A DNA stretch of 62,595 nucleotides from an uncultured Marvinbryantia sp. (GCA_937915375.1 CALDMO010000040.1:1-62595); one strand, 5' to 3'. Counted from the stretch's first letter, positions 36,701-45,305 are shown. Numbers and translations are program-made. Notes: generated by a model from the letters alone, not told the origin.

Positions 36701-37191
36701 TCATACAAAAGCTGTACATCCTTTAAGCGGTAATAAAGAGCAGGTTTTTCTTTCGCATATTCCAGCATCTGCTCCATTTTATCCGCATCAATACTATACT
36801 GCGTCAGTTCCGAAATCAACGATTTCATCTGTTGCAGATATCCCTGACGGTGCAGATTACTTTTTAGTATTTTCAGTTCTTTTTCATATTTCAGAGCCGT
36901 TCTTCTTAAAAGAAGCGTTTTTCCCGTTTCTTCCAAAACCGTCCGGCGGTCTGCTCCCACTTCCTCGAAAATACGGTGCGCCAGACGCTGAAAACTCAGA
37001 ATATCAATATTCATCAATCCCTTTTTGGGATGCAGCCCTACCAGTTCCTTTTGCGTCTGCATGGTGAACTGCTCCGGTACGATCACCAGAAAGTTTTTTT
37101 CCGGCGACCGTATCGAAGCTTCTATAATCTTTTTATATAAATGTGTTGATTTTCCGCTTCCGGAACTTCCTAGAATCAGCTGCAGGGACAT
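33697..37191 (-). CDS. addB: AddB: helicase-nuclease subunit B
   Basis: Partner of AddA. 1164 residues with Walker A ILGSSGSGKST at the N-terminus and a degenerate helicase core. In the C-terminal nuclease domain the iron-sulfur ligands are FASCAFAHF plus CDYC-x5-C (Cys about 1101, 1104, 1110), with VKVVDYKAG as a nuclease motif. A polar tail of about 30 residues overlaps the addA start. First gene of an overlapping chain ending at the crh-like gene. AAAGGAAAACAAC precedes ATG. No clean promoter was found in 37192-37300; a TATATT lies near the start. Confidence 0.92.
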   Translation of the reverse strand: MSLQLILGSSGSGKSTHLYKKIIEASIRSPEKNFLVIVPEQFTMQTQKELVGLHPKKGLMNIDILSFQRLAHRIFEEVGADRRTVLEETGKTLLLRRTALKYEKELKILKSNLHRQGYLQQMKSLISELTQYSIDADKMEQMLEYAKEKPALYYRLKDVQLLYEGFQDELAGKYITAEETLEALCQVASRSSILKGCVLAIDGFTGFTPIQQKLLRELMLLASEINVTVTIDAGADFYRIYGEHELFYLSKKTIRILTNLAQETGCDICEPYLCTGKILPRFRNNPALGFLEARLFRSGRAGVWTKEQSGISLHVCENPVQEIHFAARTIRRLIREGYQYHDIAIIVGDMPSYCNYLPKIFRDYHIPCFLDSNRSVFSNPLIELIRSALEMVQQNFSRVTVFRYLRTGLCSLTFQETDRLENYVMAAGIRGFSMWKEPFRRRPYDMEEEEVFACEALRVKMMEPLLPFTEVIKSSRTTVREKTEALYQLICFFRIQEQLAKREAAFERAGQVELQKEYGRIYELIMGLFDKLVELLGEEELTQQEFAQILEAGFEEAKVGMIPPTADQIQVGDLERTRLKDIRVLFFLGLNDGWVPSSSAGGGLISDMDRETLTKSGVELAPTARQNSHIQKFYLYLNMTKPQEKLYLSCSRSTTDGTAMRPSYVLRSVERLFPGLEMQSEAKEQQKLAEQAATPENGIEALAEGLQKIRREPLSEEWLELYNWYRRNPEYKQQAEKLVEAAFYTAKEEGIGKEAAKKLYGEILENSVSRLEKFASCAFAHFLQYGLLLKEREEYVFHPVDTGRIFHSVMENFSRQVQKSDYSWFTLPDEVRDAMIDRSVEEVTAGYGQQILHDSARNEYMVERMKRIMRRTAWAVQQQILKGRFYPVNFEVPFQQIQNLKSANMELSEQEKMKLKGRIDRIDICETDEEVYVKVVDYKAGNNVFDLAAMYYGLQLQLVVYLNVAMEMEKRIYPDKQIVPAGIFYYHMKDPILTVEEDSDEIFQEIAERILTELKVDGLINDKKEILNSLDQQLEERKKSSVIPAALTKNDVPTAWSKTASSEQFERLSLFVNKKMQEIGREIMNGKIAPVPYKRKQKSGCDYCIFKAVCARDEQLPGTQTKTLKEYKAEEIWAKISGDEETENKTEQEEKDGDNMDRGTKTGN

Positions 37192-37302
37192 GTTGTTTTC
37201 CTTTCTGTAAAGTAAAATATAATATAGAATTTCGATTTCTGCATTAGGATTACACGGCTTGCTCCGTACTCTGCACTTTCATAATCCTATAAATAAAACA
37301 CT

Positions 37303-37344
37303 ATGCAGAACTGCCGGGCGAATTTCTGCCCGACGATTCTGCAT
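37303..37344 (-). terminator. Possible valS terminator
   Basis: ATGCAGAA (37303-37310) pairs with TTCTGCAT (37337-37344), with an inner GCCGGGC/GCCCG arm. The minus-strand tail is only moderately U-rich (GTGTTTTATTT), so read-through into addB is possible. Confidence 0.5.
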
Positions 37345-37373
37345 GTTCACTCACACTTTATAAACTCCCAAAA

Positions 37374-40022
37374 TTAACCCAACTGTGCCAGACGCTCTTT
37401 TACCTGCGCCATCATATCCGTGTACTTCGCCAGTTTGGCTTTTTCTTCCTCAATCTTTGCTGCCGGAGCTTTGCTGACAAATTTTTCATTACTGAGCATT
37501 CCGTTTACACGAGCCAGCTCTTTTGTCAAACGCTCCTCTTCTTTTTTCAAACGCTCAATCTCTTTCTCAATATCTACCAGTTCTGCAAACGGCATATAAA
37601 TTACCGCCTCATGGATCACCGCGGAAACGGCATCTTCCGCAATACCCTCTTTCGTTTCCTGGATCAGCACCTCACTTGCATATCCAAGCGTCGCAAAGAA
37701 GACTTTTCCATCCTCAAAAATATTGCGAATGGATTCTTTCTCAGAAACCACAAACACCTTCGCCTTTTTACTTGGCGGAACGTTCATGCCGGTACGGACA
37801 TTACGGATAGCACGTACTGCTTCTTTGATGGTTTCTACTGCTGTTTCTTCTGCTGAGAAATTCCAGCTTTCTGTATATTCCGGCCAATTGGAGATCATAA
37901 TGGATTCCTCTGGCGGATTTAACGTACAGTAAATCTCTTCTGTAATAAACGGCATATACGGATGCAGCAGTTTCAGCGCATTTCCGAGTACTGTTTTTAA
38001 TGTCCATAAAGCCGCTGCCTTGGTCGTATCCGACTCACTGTACAGACGCGGTTTTACCATCTCAATATACCAATCGCAGAACTCTTCCCAGATAAAGTCG
38101 TACACTTTCTGTACGGCAATACCGAGTTCAAATTTCTCCATATTATCAGTCACATCTTTTGCCAGTGTATTGACTTTAGAAAGGATCCACTTATCGGCCT
38201 GTGTTAAAGATTTGGCCGGCATTTCAGACGGAACTTCTGCTTTCTCCAGATTCATCATGATAAATCTGGAGGCATTCCAGATCTTATTCGCAAAATTTCT
38301 GCTGGATTCTACTCTCTCCCAGTAGAAACGCATATCATTACCCGGTGCATTACCAGTAATCAGTGTCAGACGCAGTGCGTCCGCGCCGTATTTATCGATA
38401 ACTTCCAGCGGATCGATACCGTTTCCGAGAGACTTGCTCATTTTGCGTCCGAGAGAATCTCTTACCAGACCGTGGAAAATAACGGTCTTAAACGGCACTT
38501 CATTCATCTGCTCCAGTCCGGAGAAGATCATACGGATAACCCAGAAGAAAATAATATCGTATCCGGTTACAAGCACATCTGTCGGATAAAAATATTTCAG
38601 ATCTTCTGTCTGCTCCGGCCAGCCCAATGTAGAGAACGGCCACAGTGCGGAGGAGAACCAGGTATCCAGAGTATCCTCATCCTGCGTAAAATGCGTACAT
38701 CCGCATTTCGGACATTTCTCCGGTGCTCCGCCGCCATGGATCACAGTCTCACCGCATTCGTCACAATAATAAGCCGGAATGCGATGTCCCCACCAAAGCT
38801 GACGGGAAATACACCAATCACGGATATTATCAAGCCAGTTAAAATATGTCTTTTCCATACGTTCCGGTACCAGCTTAATTCTGCCGCTGGTTACGGCTTC
38901 TTTCGCCGCTTTAGCCATCTCGTCCATTTTTACGAACCACTGCGGTTTTACCATCGGCTCCACCGTAGTCTTACAGCGGTCATGTGTGCCGACTGCATGA
39001 GTATGTGGAACTACTTTCACCAGAAGTCCCAGTTCATCCAGATCTTTTACCATGGCTTTTCTAGCTTCATAACGATCCATACCTGCATACTTACCGCCCA
39101 GACTATTAATTGTCGCATCATCATTCATAATACAAATTTCTTCCAGATTATGACGCTTTCCAACTTCAAAGTCGTTCGGATCATGTGCCGGCGTAATCTT
39201 TACACAACCGGTACCAAACTCTTTATCTACATATGCATCTGCGATCACCGGGATCTGACGGCCTGTCAGCGGCAGTTCCAGCATTTTTCCGACGATATCT
39301 TTATAGCGTTCATCTTCCGGATTTACCGCTACCGCAGTATCACCCAGCAGAGTTTCCGGACGTGTCGTCGCAATTTCCACAAAACGTCCCGGTTCACCAA
39401 CTACCGGATAATTAATATGCCAGAAATGTCCCTCCTGACCCTCATGCTCCACCTCCGCGTCAGAAATAGAGGTCTGGCAGACCGGACACCAGTTGATGAT
39501 ACGGGAACCTTTGTAAATATAACCTTTTTCATATAATTTCAGAAATACTTCTTCTACTGCTTTCGAACATCCCTCGTCCATTGTGAAACGTTCTCTCTCC
39601 CAGTCAGCAGAAGACCCCAGCTTATGCAGCTGATTGATGATGCGGGAGCCGTATTCTTCTTTCCATGCCCAGGCATGTTTTAAGAATTCTTCACGACCGA
39701 TCTCGTCCTTGTCAATGCCCTGCTCTTTTAATTTTTCGATAACCTTGACTTCCGTCGCAATAGCCGCATGGTCTGTTCCCGGCTGCCACAGCGCTTCAAA
39801 TCCCTGCATTCTCTTAAAACGAATCAGGATATCCTGCATAGTGTTGTCCAATGCATGTCCCATATGCAGCTGTCCGGTAACGTTTGGCGGCGGCATCACG
39901 ATTGTAAACGGCTTTTTGTCCGGATTTACCTTCGCGTGAAAATATCCGTTATCCATCCATTTCTGATATAGTCTTTCTTCCAGCCCTTTCGGGTCATAGG
40001 TTTTAGCAAGTTCTTTGCTCAT
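37374..40022 (-). CDS. valS: Valyl-tRNA synthetase
   Basis: Charges tRNA-Val. 882 residues, class I: PPPNVTGQLHMGHAL (HIGH motif), the CP1 editing domain with TTRPETLLGDTAVAV, a zinc-ribbon segment (CDECGE..CPKCGC), GRKMSKSLGN, an anticodon-binding helical domain and a C-terminal coiled coil from about 815. A T-box leader precedes it, so expression should rise when tRNA-Val is uncharged. AAAGGAGAACATA precedes ATG. Confidence 0.95.
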   Translation of the reverse strand: MSKELAKTYDPKGLEERLYQKWMDNGYFHAKVNPDKKPFTIVMPPPNVTGQLHMGHALDNTMQDILIRFKRMQGFEALWQPGTDHAAIATEVKVIEKLKEQGIDKDEIGREEFLKHAWAWKEEYGSRIINQLHKLGSSADWERERFTMDEGCSKAVEEVFLKLYEKGYIYKGSRIINWCPVCQTSISDAEVEHEGQEGHFWHINYPVVGEPGRFVEIATTRPETLLGDTAVAVNPEDERYKDIVGKMLELPLTGRQIPVIADAYVDKEFGTGCVKITPAHDPNDFEVGKRHNLEEICIMNDDATINSLGGKYAGMDRYEARKAMVKDLDELGLLVKVVPHTHAVGTHDRCKTTVEPMVKPQWFVKMDEMAKAAKEAVTSGRIKLVPERMEKTYFNWLDNIRDWCISRQLWWGHRIPAYYCDECGETVIHGGGAPEKCPKCGCTHFTQDEDTLDTWFSSALWPFSTLGWPEQTEDLKYFYPTDVLVTGYDIIFFWVIRMIFSGLEQMNEVPFKTVIFHGLVRDSLGRKMSKSLGNGIDPLEVIDKYGADALRLTLITGNAPGNDMRFYWERVESSRNFANKIWNASRFIMMNLEKAEVPSEMPAKSLTQADKWILSKVNTLAKDVTDNMEKFELGIAVQKVYDFIWEEFCDWYIEMVKPRLYSESDTTKAAALWTLKTVLGNALKLLHPYMPFITEEIYCTLNPPEESIMISNWPEYTESWNFSAEETAVETIKEAVRAIRNVRTGMNVPPSKKAKVFVVSEKESIRNIFEDGKVFFATLGYASEVLIQETKEGIAEDAVSAVIHEAVIYMPFAELVDIEKEIERLKKEEERLTKELARVNGMLSNEKFVSKAPAAKIEEEKAKLAKYTDMMAQVKERLAQLG

Positions 40023-40102
40023 TATGTTCTCCTTTCCAAAATCGGGTAGTTCCCTTTAAATACCGTACGAATTGCAACACACTATATGAACTCGCCGATA
40101 CT

Positions 40103-40345
40103 AAAAAACGCCCTCTGTATATTCCTATACAAAGGGCGACATGCGCGGTACCACCTTTATTTCTCACTCAATCCTATCCTTAACGCGGACGAAACGTGGA
40201 ACCCTACCTACCATGCGTTCTCAGATCCCCGGTTCAAAAGCTACCTTCCATTCACACTACCTCAAACCACCTTGCAGCCGGTGAGCGGTTCTCTCTGTCA
40301 GGGTTTTGAATGTACTCCTCTTTCTCATCACCTTTCACTGTGTTT
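40103..40345 (-). promoter_or_regulatory. T-box riboswitch (valine tRNA sensing)
   Basis: The minus-strand RNA has the antiterminator T-box sequence AAGGTGGTACCGCG (near 40145-40158) and an intrinsic terminator. In the terminator CGCCCTTTGTATA pairs with TATACAGAGGGCG, followed by six U (40103-40138). A long structured Stem I lies upstream, including AGAGAG near 40291-40296. The exact specifier codon was not fixed by eye. Valine specificity is inferred from valS downstream. Confidence 0.92.
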
Positions 40346-40346
40346 T

Positions 40347-40375
40347 ATCATAACGAATCGAGGGAGATTTGTCAA
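40347..40375 (-). promoter_or_regulatory. valS promoter
   Basis: TTGACA (40370-40375) and TATGAT (40347-40352), spacer 17 nt, starting just before the T-box leader. Confidence 0.75.
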
Positions 40376-40405
40376 GGTTGAGTATACAAAATAGTACTTC
40401 CATTT

Positions 40406-41383
40406 TTATTCATCCTGCACCATCAGTTCTTTATAGAACTCCGAGTAGTCTTTTCTCTTTTCCTTTGTAAACGCAATCGCTGTCCGCGGATGCTGGTTTA
40501 AAAGCCCTGTCATCAGATACTGGAAATCATAACCCCAGACCACGCCTTCCTCGATCAGCTTCATCATATGTTTTTCAATAAACTGCACTGCCGGATATAC
40601 ATTATATTTCGGATTTTTCAAAAAACCAAGCAGCAATTCCATCGCGCAGTTTCCAGCCCCTCTTCCCATATTGGAATAGGTCGCGTCAAGCCAGTCTACA
40701 CCATCGCCAACCGCCTCAATCGTATTGGCAAAAGCAAGCTGCTGGTTATTATGCGCGTGAATACCAACCTTTTTGCCATATTTCTCCGCAATATTTAAAA
40801 AGGTATCTGCGACACGGGCGATCTGTTCCGGATAGTAAGCGCCGTAGCTGTCCACAAGATAGAGACAATTTACCGGTGTCTGACAAAGCATTTCCAGCGC
40901 TGCTTCCAAATCCCGCTCCTGTACACTGGAGAGCGCCATAATATTACAGCTGGTCTCATAACCTTTTTTCGTCGCGTCCTCAATCATATCGATCGCCGCC
41001 GGAATCGTATTAATATACGTTGCCACACGGACCAGATCAATCGGACTCTCACTTTTGTTAATGATATCCTGCTTGTAATCACATCTGCCCACATCTGCCA
41101 TCACAGCAATTTTCAGATCCGTATCGTTATCACCGACGATTGCACGGATATCCTCATCTTTACAGAATTTCCACTTGCCGAATTTCTCTTCACTAAATAA
41201 TTCTCTGGAGGCCTTGTATCCGAACTCCATATAATCCACACCGGCTTTAATATTCGTCAAATAGAGCGCTTTCGCGAATTCATCGGTAAAATAAAAGTCA
41301 TTCACCAGCCCTCCGTCCCGAAGTGTGGCATCCACAACTCGGATGTCAGATCTGTAGTTCATCAGTTTTGCTACTTCTTTCAT
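40406..41383 (-). CDS. DRE-TIM metallolyase-family aldolase-like protein
   Basis: 325 residues with the HMGL-like signature VVDATLRDGG, a TIM barrel, LYLVDSYGAYYP, and the metal site HAHNNQQLA followed by GRGAGN. It resembles the aldolase half of 4-hydroxy-2-oxovalerate aldolase and HMG-CoA lyase relatives. No dehydrogenase partner or pathway gene lies next to it. ATG 41383 follows GAGGAGG; a GTG further upstream is less likely. It has its own consensus promoter. The substrate is unknown. Confidence 0.7.
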   Translation of the reverse strand: MKEVAKLMNYRSDIRVVDATLRDGGLVNDFYFTDEFAKALYLTNIKAGVDYMEFGYKASRELFSEEKFGKWKFCKDEDIRAIVGDNDTDLKIAVMADVGRCDYKQDIINKSESPIDLVRVATYINTIPAAIDMIEDATKKGYETSCNIMALSSVQERDLEAALEMLCQTPVNCLYLVDSYGAYYPEQIARVADTFLNIAEKYGKKVGIHAHNNQQLAFANTIEAVGDGVDWLDATYSNMGRGAGNCAMELLLGFLKNPKYNVYPAVQFIEKHMMKLIEEGVVWGYDFQYLMTGLLNQHPRTAIAFTKEKRKDYSEFYKELMVQDE

Positions 41384-41426
41384 ATTCAGCCTCCTCACTT
41401 TAGCACTTTAAATTGCGAATATTGCA

Positions 41427-41455
41427 AGTATAACGCATTCTTCTGATTTTGTCAA
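41427..41455 (-). promoter_or_regulatory. Promoter of the aldolase-like gene
   Basis: TTGACA (41450-41455) and TATACT (41427-41432), 17-nt spacer; start point about 35 nt before the ATG. Confidence 0.75.
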
Positions 41456-41483
41456 CCTGAAAAAATAAGCTGCGGTATAGCGC

Positions 41484-41521
41484 AAAAAAACTCTGTTTTC
41501 CACATTATGCAGAAAACAGAG
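41484..41521 (-). terminator. Terminator of the S10-spc-infA transcript
   Basis: CTCTGTTTTC (41491-41500) pairs with GAAAACAGAG (41512-41521), followed on the minus strand by seven U (41484-41490). Confidence 0.88.
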
Positions 41522-41533
41522 CCATTCTCTTTC

Positions 41534-41752
41534 TTATTTATCTCTCCATATAATACGTCCTTTGGACAGATCATACGGAGAAAGTTCGATGGTTACTTTA
41601 TCACCCGGAAGAATACGGATGAAGTTCATACGCAGCTTACCGCTGATATGCGCCAGTACCACATGTTTATTTTCCAGTTCTACCTTGAACATTGCGTTCG
41701 GCAACTTCTCCAATACGGTTCCTTCTACTTCAATTACATCTGCTTTCGACAT
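41534..41752 (-). CDS. infA: Translation initiation factor IF-1
   Basis: 72-residue S1-type OB fold: MSKADVIEVEGTVLEKLPN, FKVELENKHVVLAHISGKLR, ending SKGRIIWRDK. It binds the 30S A site. ATG 41752 follows AGGAGG; the in-frame ATG two codons earlier is too close to the ribosome site. It overlaps the KOW gene by 23 nt and is followed by a terminator, not by rpmJ as usual. Confidence 0.95.
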   Translation of the reverse strand: MSKADVIEVEGTVLEKLPNAMFKVELENKHVVLAHISGKLRMNFIRILPGDKVTIELSPYDLSKGRIIWRDK

Positions 41753-42005
41753 TTGCAAACCTCCTGATTACTCGTCTGATCTCTTCATTTTTTATTGTTT
41801 CTTTTGACATATGTTCCAGTTCTTCGGGTATCGTACGATATACCTGAACATGTTTTTTCTTTTTCTTTTTCGGCTTTTCGACCGGTTTTAAACGGCCATC
41901 TGTCAGAAAAACATATTCACCGTCCACATCCAGGATCACATAAAGTGTGCCATTATCGTGTCCGGCTCTGGACCATGCCAACATACCCGGTTCAAATCTT
42001 TCCAT
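41730..42005 (-). CDS. KOW-domain RNA-binding protein
   Basis: 91 residues. The N-terminal KOW/L14e-like beta barrel (MERFEPGMLAWSRAGHDNGT, LYVILDVDGEYVFLTDG) is followed by a Lys run (KPKKKKKKH) and a polar helical tail. The same small protein lies between map and infA in many clostridia; its role in translation is unproven. ATG 42005 follows AGAGGTAATCAT. Its tail overlaps infA. Confidence 0.75.
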   Translation of the reverse strand: MERFEPGMLAWSRAGHDNGTLYVILDVDGEYVFLTDGRLKPVEKPKKKKKKHVQVYRTIPEELEHMSKETIKNEEIRRVIRRFANVESRCN

Positions 42006-42036
42006 ATGATTACCTCTCATAAACTGACAGAACCGT

Positions 42037-42795
42037 CTATATCTGACCAAGCGTCAGTATTTCCGGCTCCCCGTCCGTAATAAGAACGGTATTTTCATAG
42101 TGAGCGGAAAGCGAGCCATCCTCAGTGACAACTGTCCAGTCATCATCCAACCAGCAGACATCATATCTGCCTGCGTTAATCATCGGCTCAATCGCAAGTG
42201 TCATTCCCGGCTGAAGTCGGATACCTCTGCGTTTCTGTGCGAAATTCGGAATCTGCGGATCTTCATGCAGATTTCTGCCAATTCCATGACCGACAAGGTC
42301 ACGCACCACACCGTATCCAAAGCTTTCTGCATATGCGCCGATCGCTGCGGAAATCTCATACAGATGATGGCCTGCCCTGGCAAATTCAATGCCTTTAAAA
42401 AAGCATTCCTTCGTTACATCCATCAACTGCTGTGCTTCTTTGCTAATCTCTCCGACTGCGTGCGTTCTGGCCGCGTCGGAATGAAATCCTTTATAAATCA
42501 GTCCCGCATCAAGACTGACAATATCTCCTTCGTGCAGAATGTGTTTTTTATGCGGGATTCCGTGAACCACCTCATCGTTTACAGATACACAGATGGAGGC
42601 CGGATAGCCATTGTAATTCAGGAAATTCGGAATACAATCCATTCCCCTGATCAATTCCTCTCCGTAACGGTCAATATCCTTTGTGGAAATCCCCGGCTTA
42701 ATAAACTCACCAAGCTTTTGATGCACAATTTCCAGCCTTCTTCCGGCTTCTCTCATGAGATCAATTTCTTTTGAAGTTTTAATGGATACCGCCAT
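42037..42795 (-). CDS. map: Methionine aminopeptidase, type I
   Basis: Removes the initiator Met. 252 residues with metal ligands in SLDAGLIYKGFHSDAART (Asp, Asp), GHGIG (His), AIEPM (Glu) and the terminal HYENTV (Glu). It follows adk after 2 nt. Confidence 0.94.
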   Translation of the reverse strand: MAVSIKTSKEIDLMREAGRRLEIVHQKLGEFIKPGISTKDIDRYGEELIRGMDCIPNFLNYNGYPASICVSVNDEVVHGIPHKKHILHEGDIVSLDAGLIYKGFHSDAARTHAVGEISKEAQQLMDVTKECFFKGIEFARAGHHLYEISAAIGAYAESFGYGVVRDLVGHGIGRNLHEDPQIPNFAQKRRGIRLQPGMTLAIEPMINAGRYDVCWLDDDWTVVTEDGSLSAHYENTVLITDGEPEILTLGQI

Positions 42796-42797
42796 AA

Positions 42798-43442
42798 TTA
42801 TTCTCCTAATATCTGTACAATCGCCTGAAATACTTCATCCATAGCAACTGTACCGTCCACTGTTTTCAGAATACCGGCTTTTGTATAGTACTCGATCAGC
42901 GGCTGTGTCTGCTCATGATACACATCCAGACGTTTCTGTACTGTTTCCGGCTGATCATCATCTCTTAAGATCAGCTTTTCTCCGCAAACGTCGCAGATAC
43001 CCTCTGTTTTAGTCGGATTAAATTCCACATGATAAGTTGCTCCGCAGCCTACACACGCTCTTCTGCCACCCATACGACTGACAATGTTTTCATCCGGTAC
43101 GTCAACATCAATAGCATAATCCATTTTTTCACCAAGTTTCGCCAGCGCCGCATCCAAACTCTCTGCCTGCGGAATGGTTCTCGGAAATCCGTCCAGTACA
43201 TAACCATTTTTACAGTCTGCCTGGCCAACACGATCGACAACCAAATCTACAACCAGCTCATCCGGAACCAAAAGTCCCTGATCCATATATTCTTTTGCCT
43301 TTTTGCCAAGTTCTGTGCCTTCTTTAATGTTTGCACGGAAAATATCTCCGGTAGAAATATGCGGAATGCTATATTTTTCTGCAATACGCTTTGCCTGTGT
43401 GCCTTTTCCAGCTCCCGGAGCGCCCAACATAATAATTTTCAT
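42798..43442 (-). CDS. adk: Adenylate kinase
   Basis: Interconverts ATP+AMP and 2 ADP. 214 residues with P-loop GAPGAGKGT, DGFPRT, and a zinc-type lid with four Cys (CVGC and CDVCGE), as in Gram-positive enzymes. AGGAG precedes ATG. An 85-nt spacer with a strong hairpin separates it from secY. Confidence 0.94.
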   Translation of the reverse strand: MKIIMLGAPGAGKGTQAKRIAEKYSIPHISTGDIFRANIKEGTELGKKAKEYMDQGLLVPDELVVDLVVDRVGQADCKNGYVLDGFPRTIPQAESLDAALAKLGEKMDYAIDVDVPDENIVSRMGGRRACVGCGATYHVEFNPTKTEGICDVCGEKLILRDDDQPETVQKRLDVYHEQTQPLIEYYTKAGILKTVDGTVAMDEVFQAIVQILGE

Positions 43443-43479
43443 AATCTTAATCTCCTGAATTTACTCCTTAAACACATAT

Positions 43480-43522
43480 AGTGCACTGCCCTGTCCGTTT
43501 TCGGACAAAGGACAGTACACCT
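43480..43522 (-). other. Large intercistronic hairpin between secY and adk
   Basis: GTGCACTG (43481-43488) and TGTCCG (43492-43497) pair with CGGACA (43502-43507) and CAGTACAC (43513-43520) around a four-nt loop. No U-run follows, so it may act in mRNA processing or partial termination. Confidence 0.55.
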
Positions 43523-43527
43523 TCTTT

Positions 43528-44841
43528 TTACTCGCTTAAAAAGCCTCTGTAATTACGAACAACCATCTGTGACTCAATCTGCTTAATGGTCTCCAAAACG
43601 ACACCGACAATAATGATAATGGATGTGCCGCCAAAGGAAACATATGCACCAAATACGCCATTAAAGAAGATCGGGATCAGTACGACAATCATCAGACCAA
43701 CTGCGCCGATAAATACAATGTAATTCAAAATCTTATTCAGATATTCGGAAGTCGGTTTTCCAGGACGAATTCCCGGAATAAAACCACCCTGCTTTTTCAT
43801 ATTGTCCGCAACTTCAATCGGATTGAAAGTGATGGATGTATAGAAATAAGCAAAACCGATAATCATTACAATGTACAGAATCAGACCAACAGAATATATC
43901 GGTCTGGATGGATTGAACCAGTTATTCTGATTCAGCATCCCAATAATCGTACCTGCGACACCGTCCGGCTGTACCTTCATAAAGGCTGTGATCATACTTG
44001 GTATGCTAAGCAGAGAAGAAGCAAAGATTACCGGGATAACACCGGCGGTGTTTACTTTCAGCGGAATAAATGTGGACTGACCACCCGTCATCTTTCTGCC
44101 CTGCATTTTCTTTGCATACTGAACCGGAATACGTCTTACCGCACCATTTAACAGAATTACCAGTACGATCGTTACAACAATAACTGCCAAAATGATCACT
44201 GCTGCCAGTGCTCCACGGGCAATTGATTTACCTTTTACAAATGTGTTATACAGTGTGACAAAGTCGGAAGGAACGCGAGAAACGATATTAATCATCAGGA
44301 CGATGGAAATACCGTTGCCCACACCTTTTTCCGTAATACGTTCACCAACCCACATCAGGAATGCGGAACCTGCGGTCATAGCAGCTACCACAATCAGTCC
44401 TTTCATAAAGTTGATATCCGGAATCAGGCCCTGACGTCCGAACGCGATTGTCATTGCTGTAGACTCAATAAGAGCCAGCGCTACCGTTACATAACGTGTA
44501 ATAGCAGTAATTTTCTTTCTGCCTTCTTCTCCATCCTTCTGCATCTCTTCCAACGCCGGAATAGCGATCGTGAGCAGCTGCATGATAATGGATGATGTGA
44601 TGTAAGGAGAAATATTCAACGCAAAAATAGACATTCTCTCTAAAGAGCCGCCTGTAAAAGCACTAAAAATGGTGAACGCATCACCTGTCTGACGTGCAAA
44701 GAAATCAGCCAGGAAGCCGTGGTCTACTCCTGGTATCGGAAGCTGGGAGCCCAAACGGACTACAACCAGCATCGCGAATGTAAACAGGATTCGGTTCCTA
44801 ATGTCTTTTATTTTAAATGCGTTCCGAAGTGTTTCTAACAT
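43528..44841 (-). CDS. secY: Preprotein translocase subunit SecY
   Basis: 437 residues, ten membrane helices, channel core of the Sec translocon. Motifs include RLGSQLPIPGVDH, NISPYITSSIIMQLL (plug and TM2 region) and GFIPGIRPGKPT. Start TAATG overlaps the rplO stop. Confidence 0.95.
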   Translation of the reverse strand: MLETLRNAFKIKDIRNRILFTFAMLVVVRLGSQLPIPGVDHGFLADFFARQTGDAFTIFSAFTGGSLERMSIFALNISPYITSSIIMQLLTIAIPALEEMQKDGEEGRKKITAITRYVTVALALIESTAMTIAFGRQGLIPDINFMKGLIVVAAMTAGSAFLMWVGERITEKGVGNGISIVLMINIVSRVPSDFVTLYNTFVKGKSIARGALAAVIILAVIVVTIVLVILLNGAVRRIPVQYAKKMQGRKMTGGQSTFIPLKVNTAGVIPVIFASSLLSIPSMITAFMKVQPDGVAGTIIGMLNQNNWFNPSRPIYSVGLILYIVMIIGFAYFYTSITFNPIEVADNMKKQGGFIPGIRPGKPTSEYLNKILNYIVFIGAVGLMIVVLIPIFFNGVFGAYVSFGGTSIIIIVGVVLETIKQIESQMVVRNYRGFLSE

Positions 44842-45281
44842 TAGATCACCTCTGCTTTTCCACCAACTGCTTCTATTTTAGCTTTTGCGCCTTCACTGAA
44901 AGCATTCACTTTAACAGTAAGCTTCTTTGTAAGTTCTCCGTTACCAAGTACTTTTACGCCGTCTTTTGCGCTTTTGATAACGCCTGCTTCGATCAGTGTA
45001 TCGATTGTTACTTCTGTATCGTTATCAAATCTTTCCAGAGTGCTTACATTAATTGCTTCAATATCCAGAGTATTTCTGTTAGTAAAGCCTCTCTTCGGAA
45101 TACGTCTGTATAACGGCATCTGGCCGCCTTCAAAACCCGGTCTTGTTGCTCCGGAACGAGCTTTCTGACCTTTGTGTCCCTTACCAGCTGTTTTGCCGTT
45201 TCCTGAACCGTGTCCGCGACCTCTTCTGAAATTATCGCTCTGTCTGGAACCTTCTGCAGGTCTTAAGTTTGATAAATCCAT
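44841..45281 (-). CDS. rplO: 50S ribosomal protein L15
   Basis: 146 residues, Gly/Arg-rich N-terminus (MDLSNLRPAEGSRQ, RRGRGHGSGNGKTAGKGHKG), C-terminal VDTLIEAG-like segment. Two tandem ATGs occur; the second (45281) is 7 nt from GGAGG and is preferred over 45284. The stop overlaps secY. Confidence 0.94.
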   Translation of the reverse strand: MDLSNLRPAEGSRQSDNFRRGRGHGSGNGKTAGKGHKGQKARSGATRPGFEGGQMPLYRRIPKRGFTNRNTLDIEAINVSTLERFDNDTEVTIDTLIEAGVIKSAKDGVKVLGNGELTKKLTVKVNAFSEGAKAKIEAVGGKAEVI

Positions 45282-45305
45282 CATGGCACCTCCTTATCAA
45301 AAATA

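Noticed and set aside
38472..39536. 354-codon plus-strand frame opposite valS
   Set aside because: Antisense shadow of valyl-tRNA synthetase; composition is unlike real proteins of the window.
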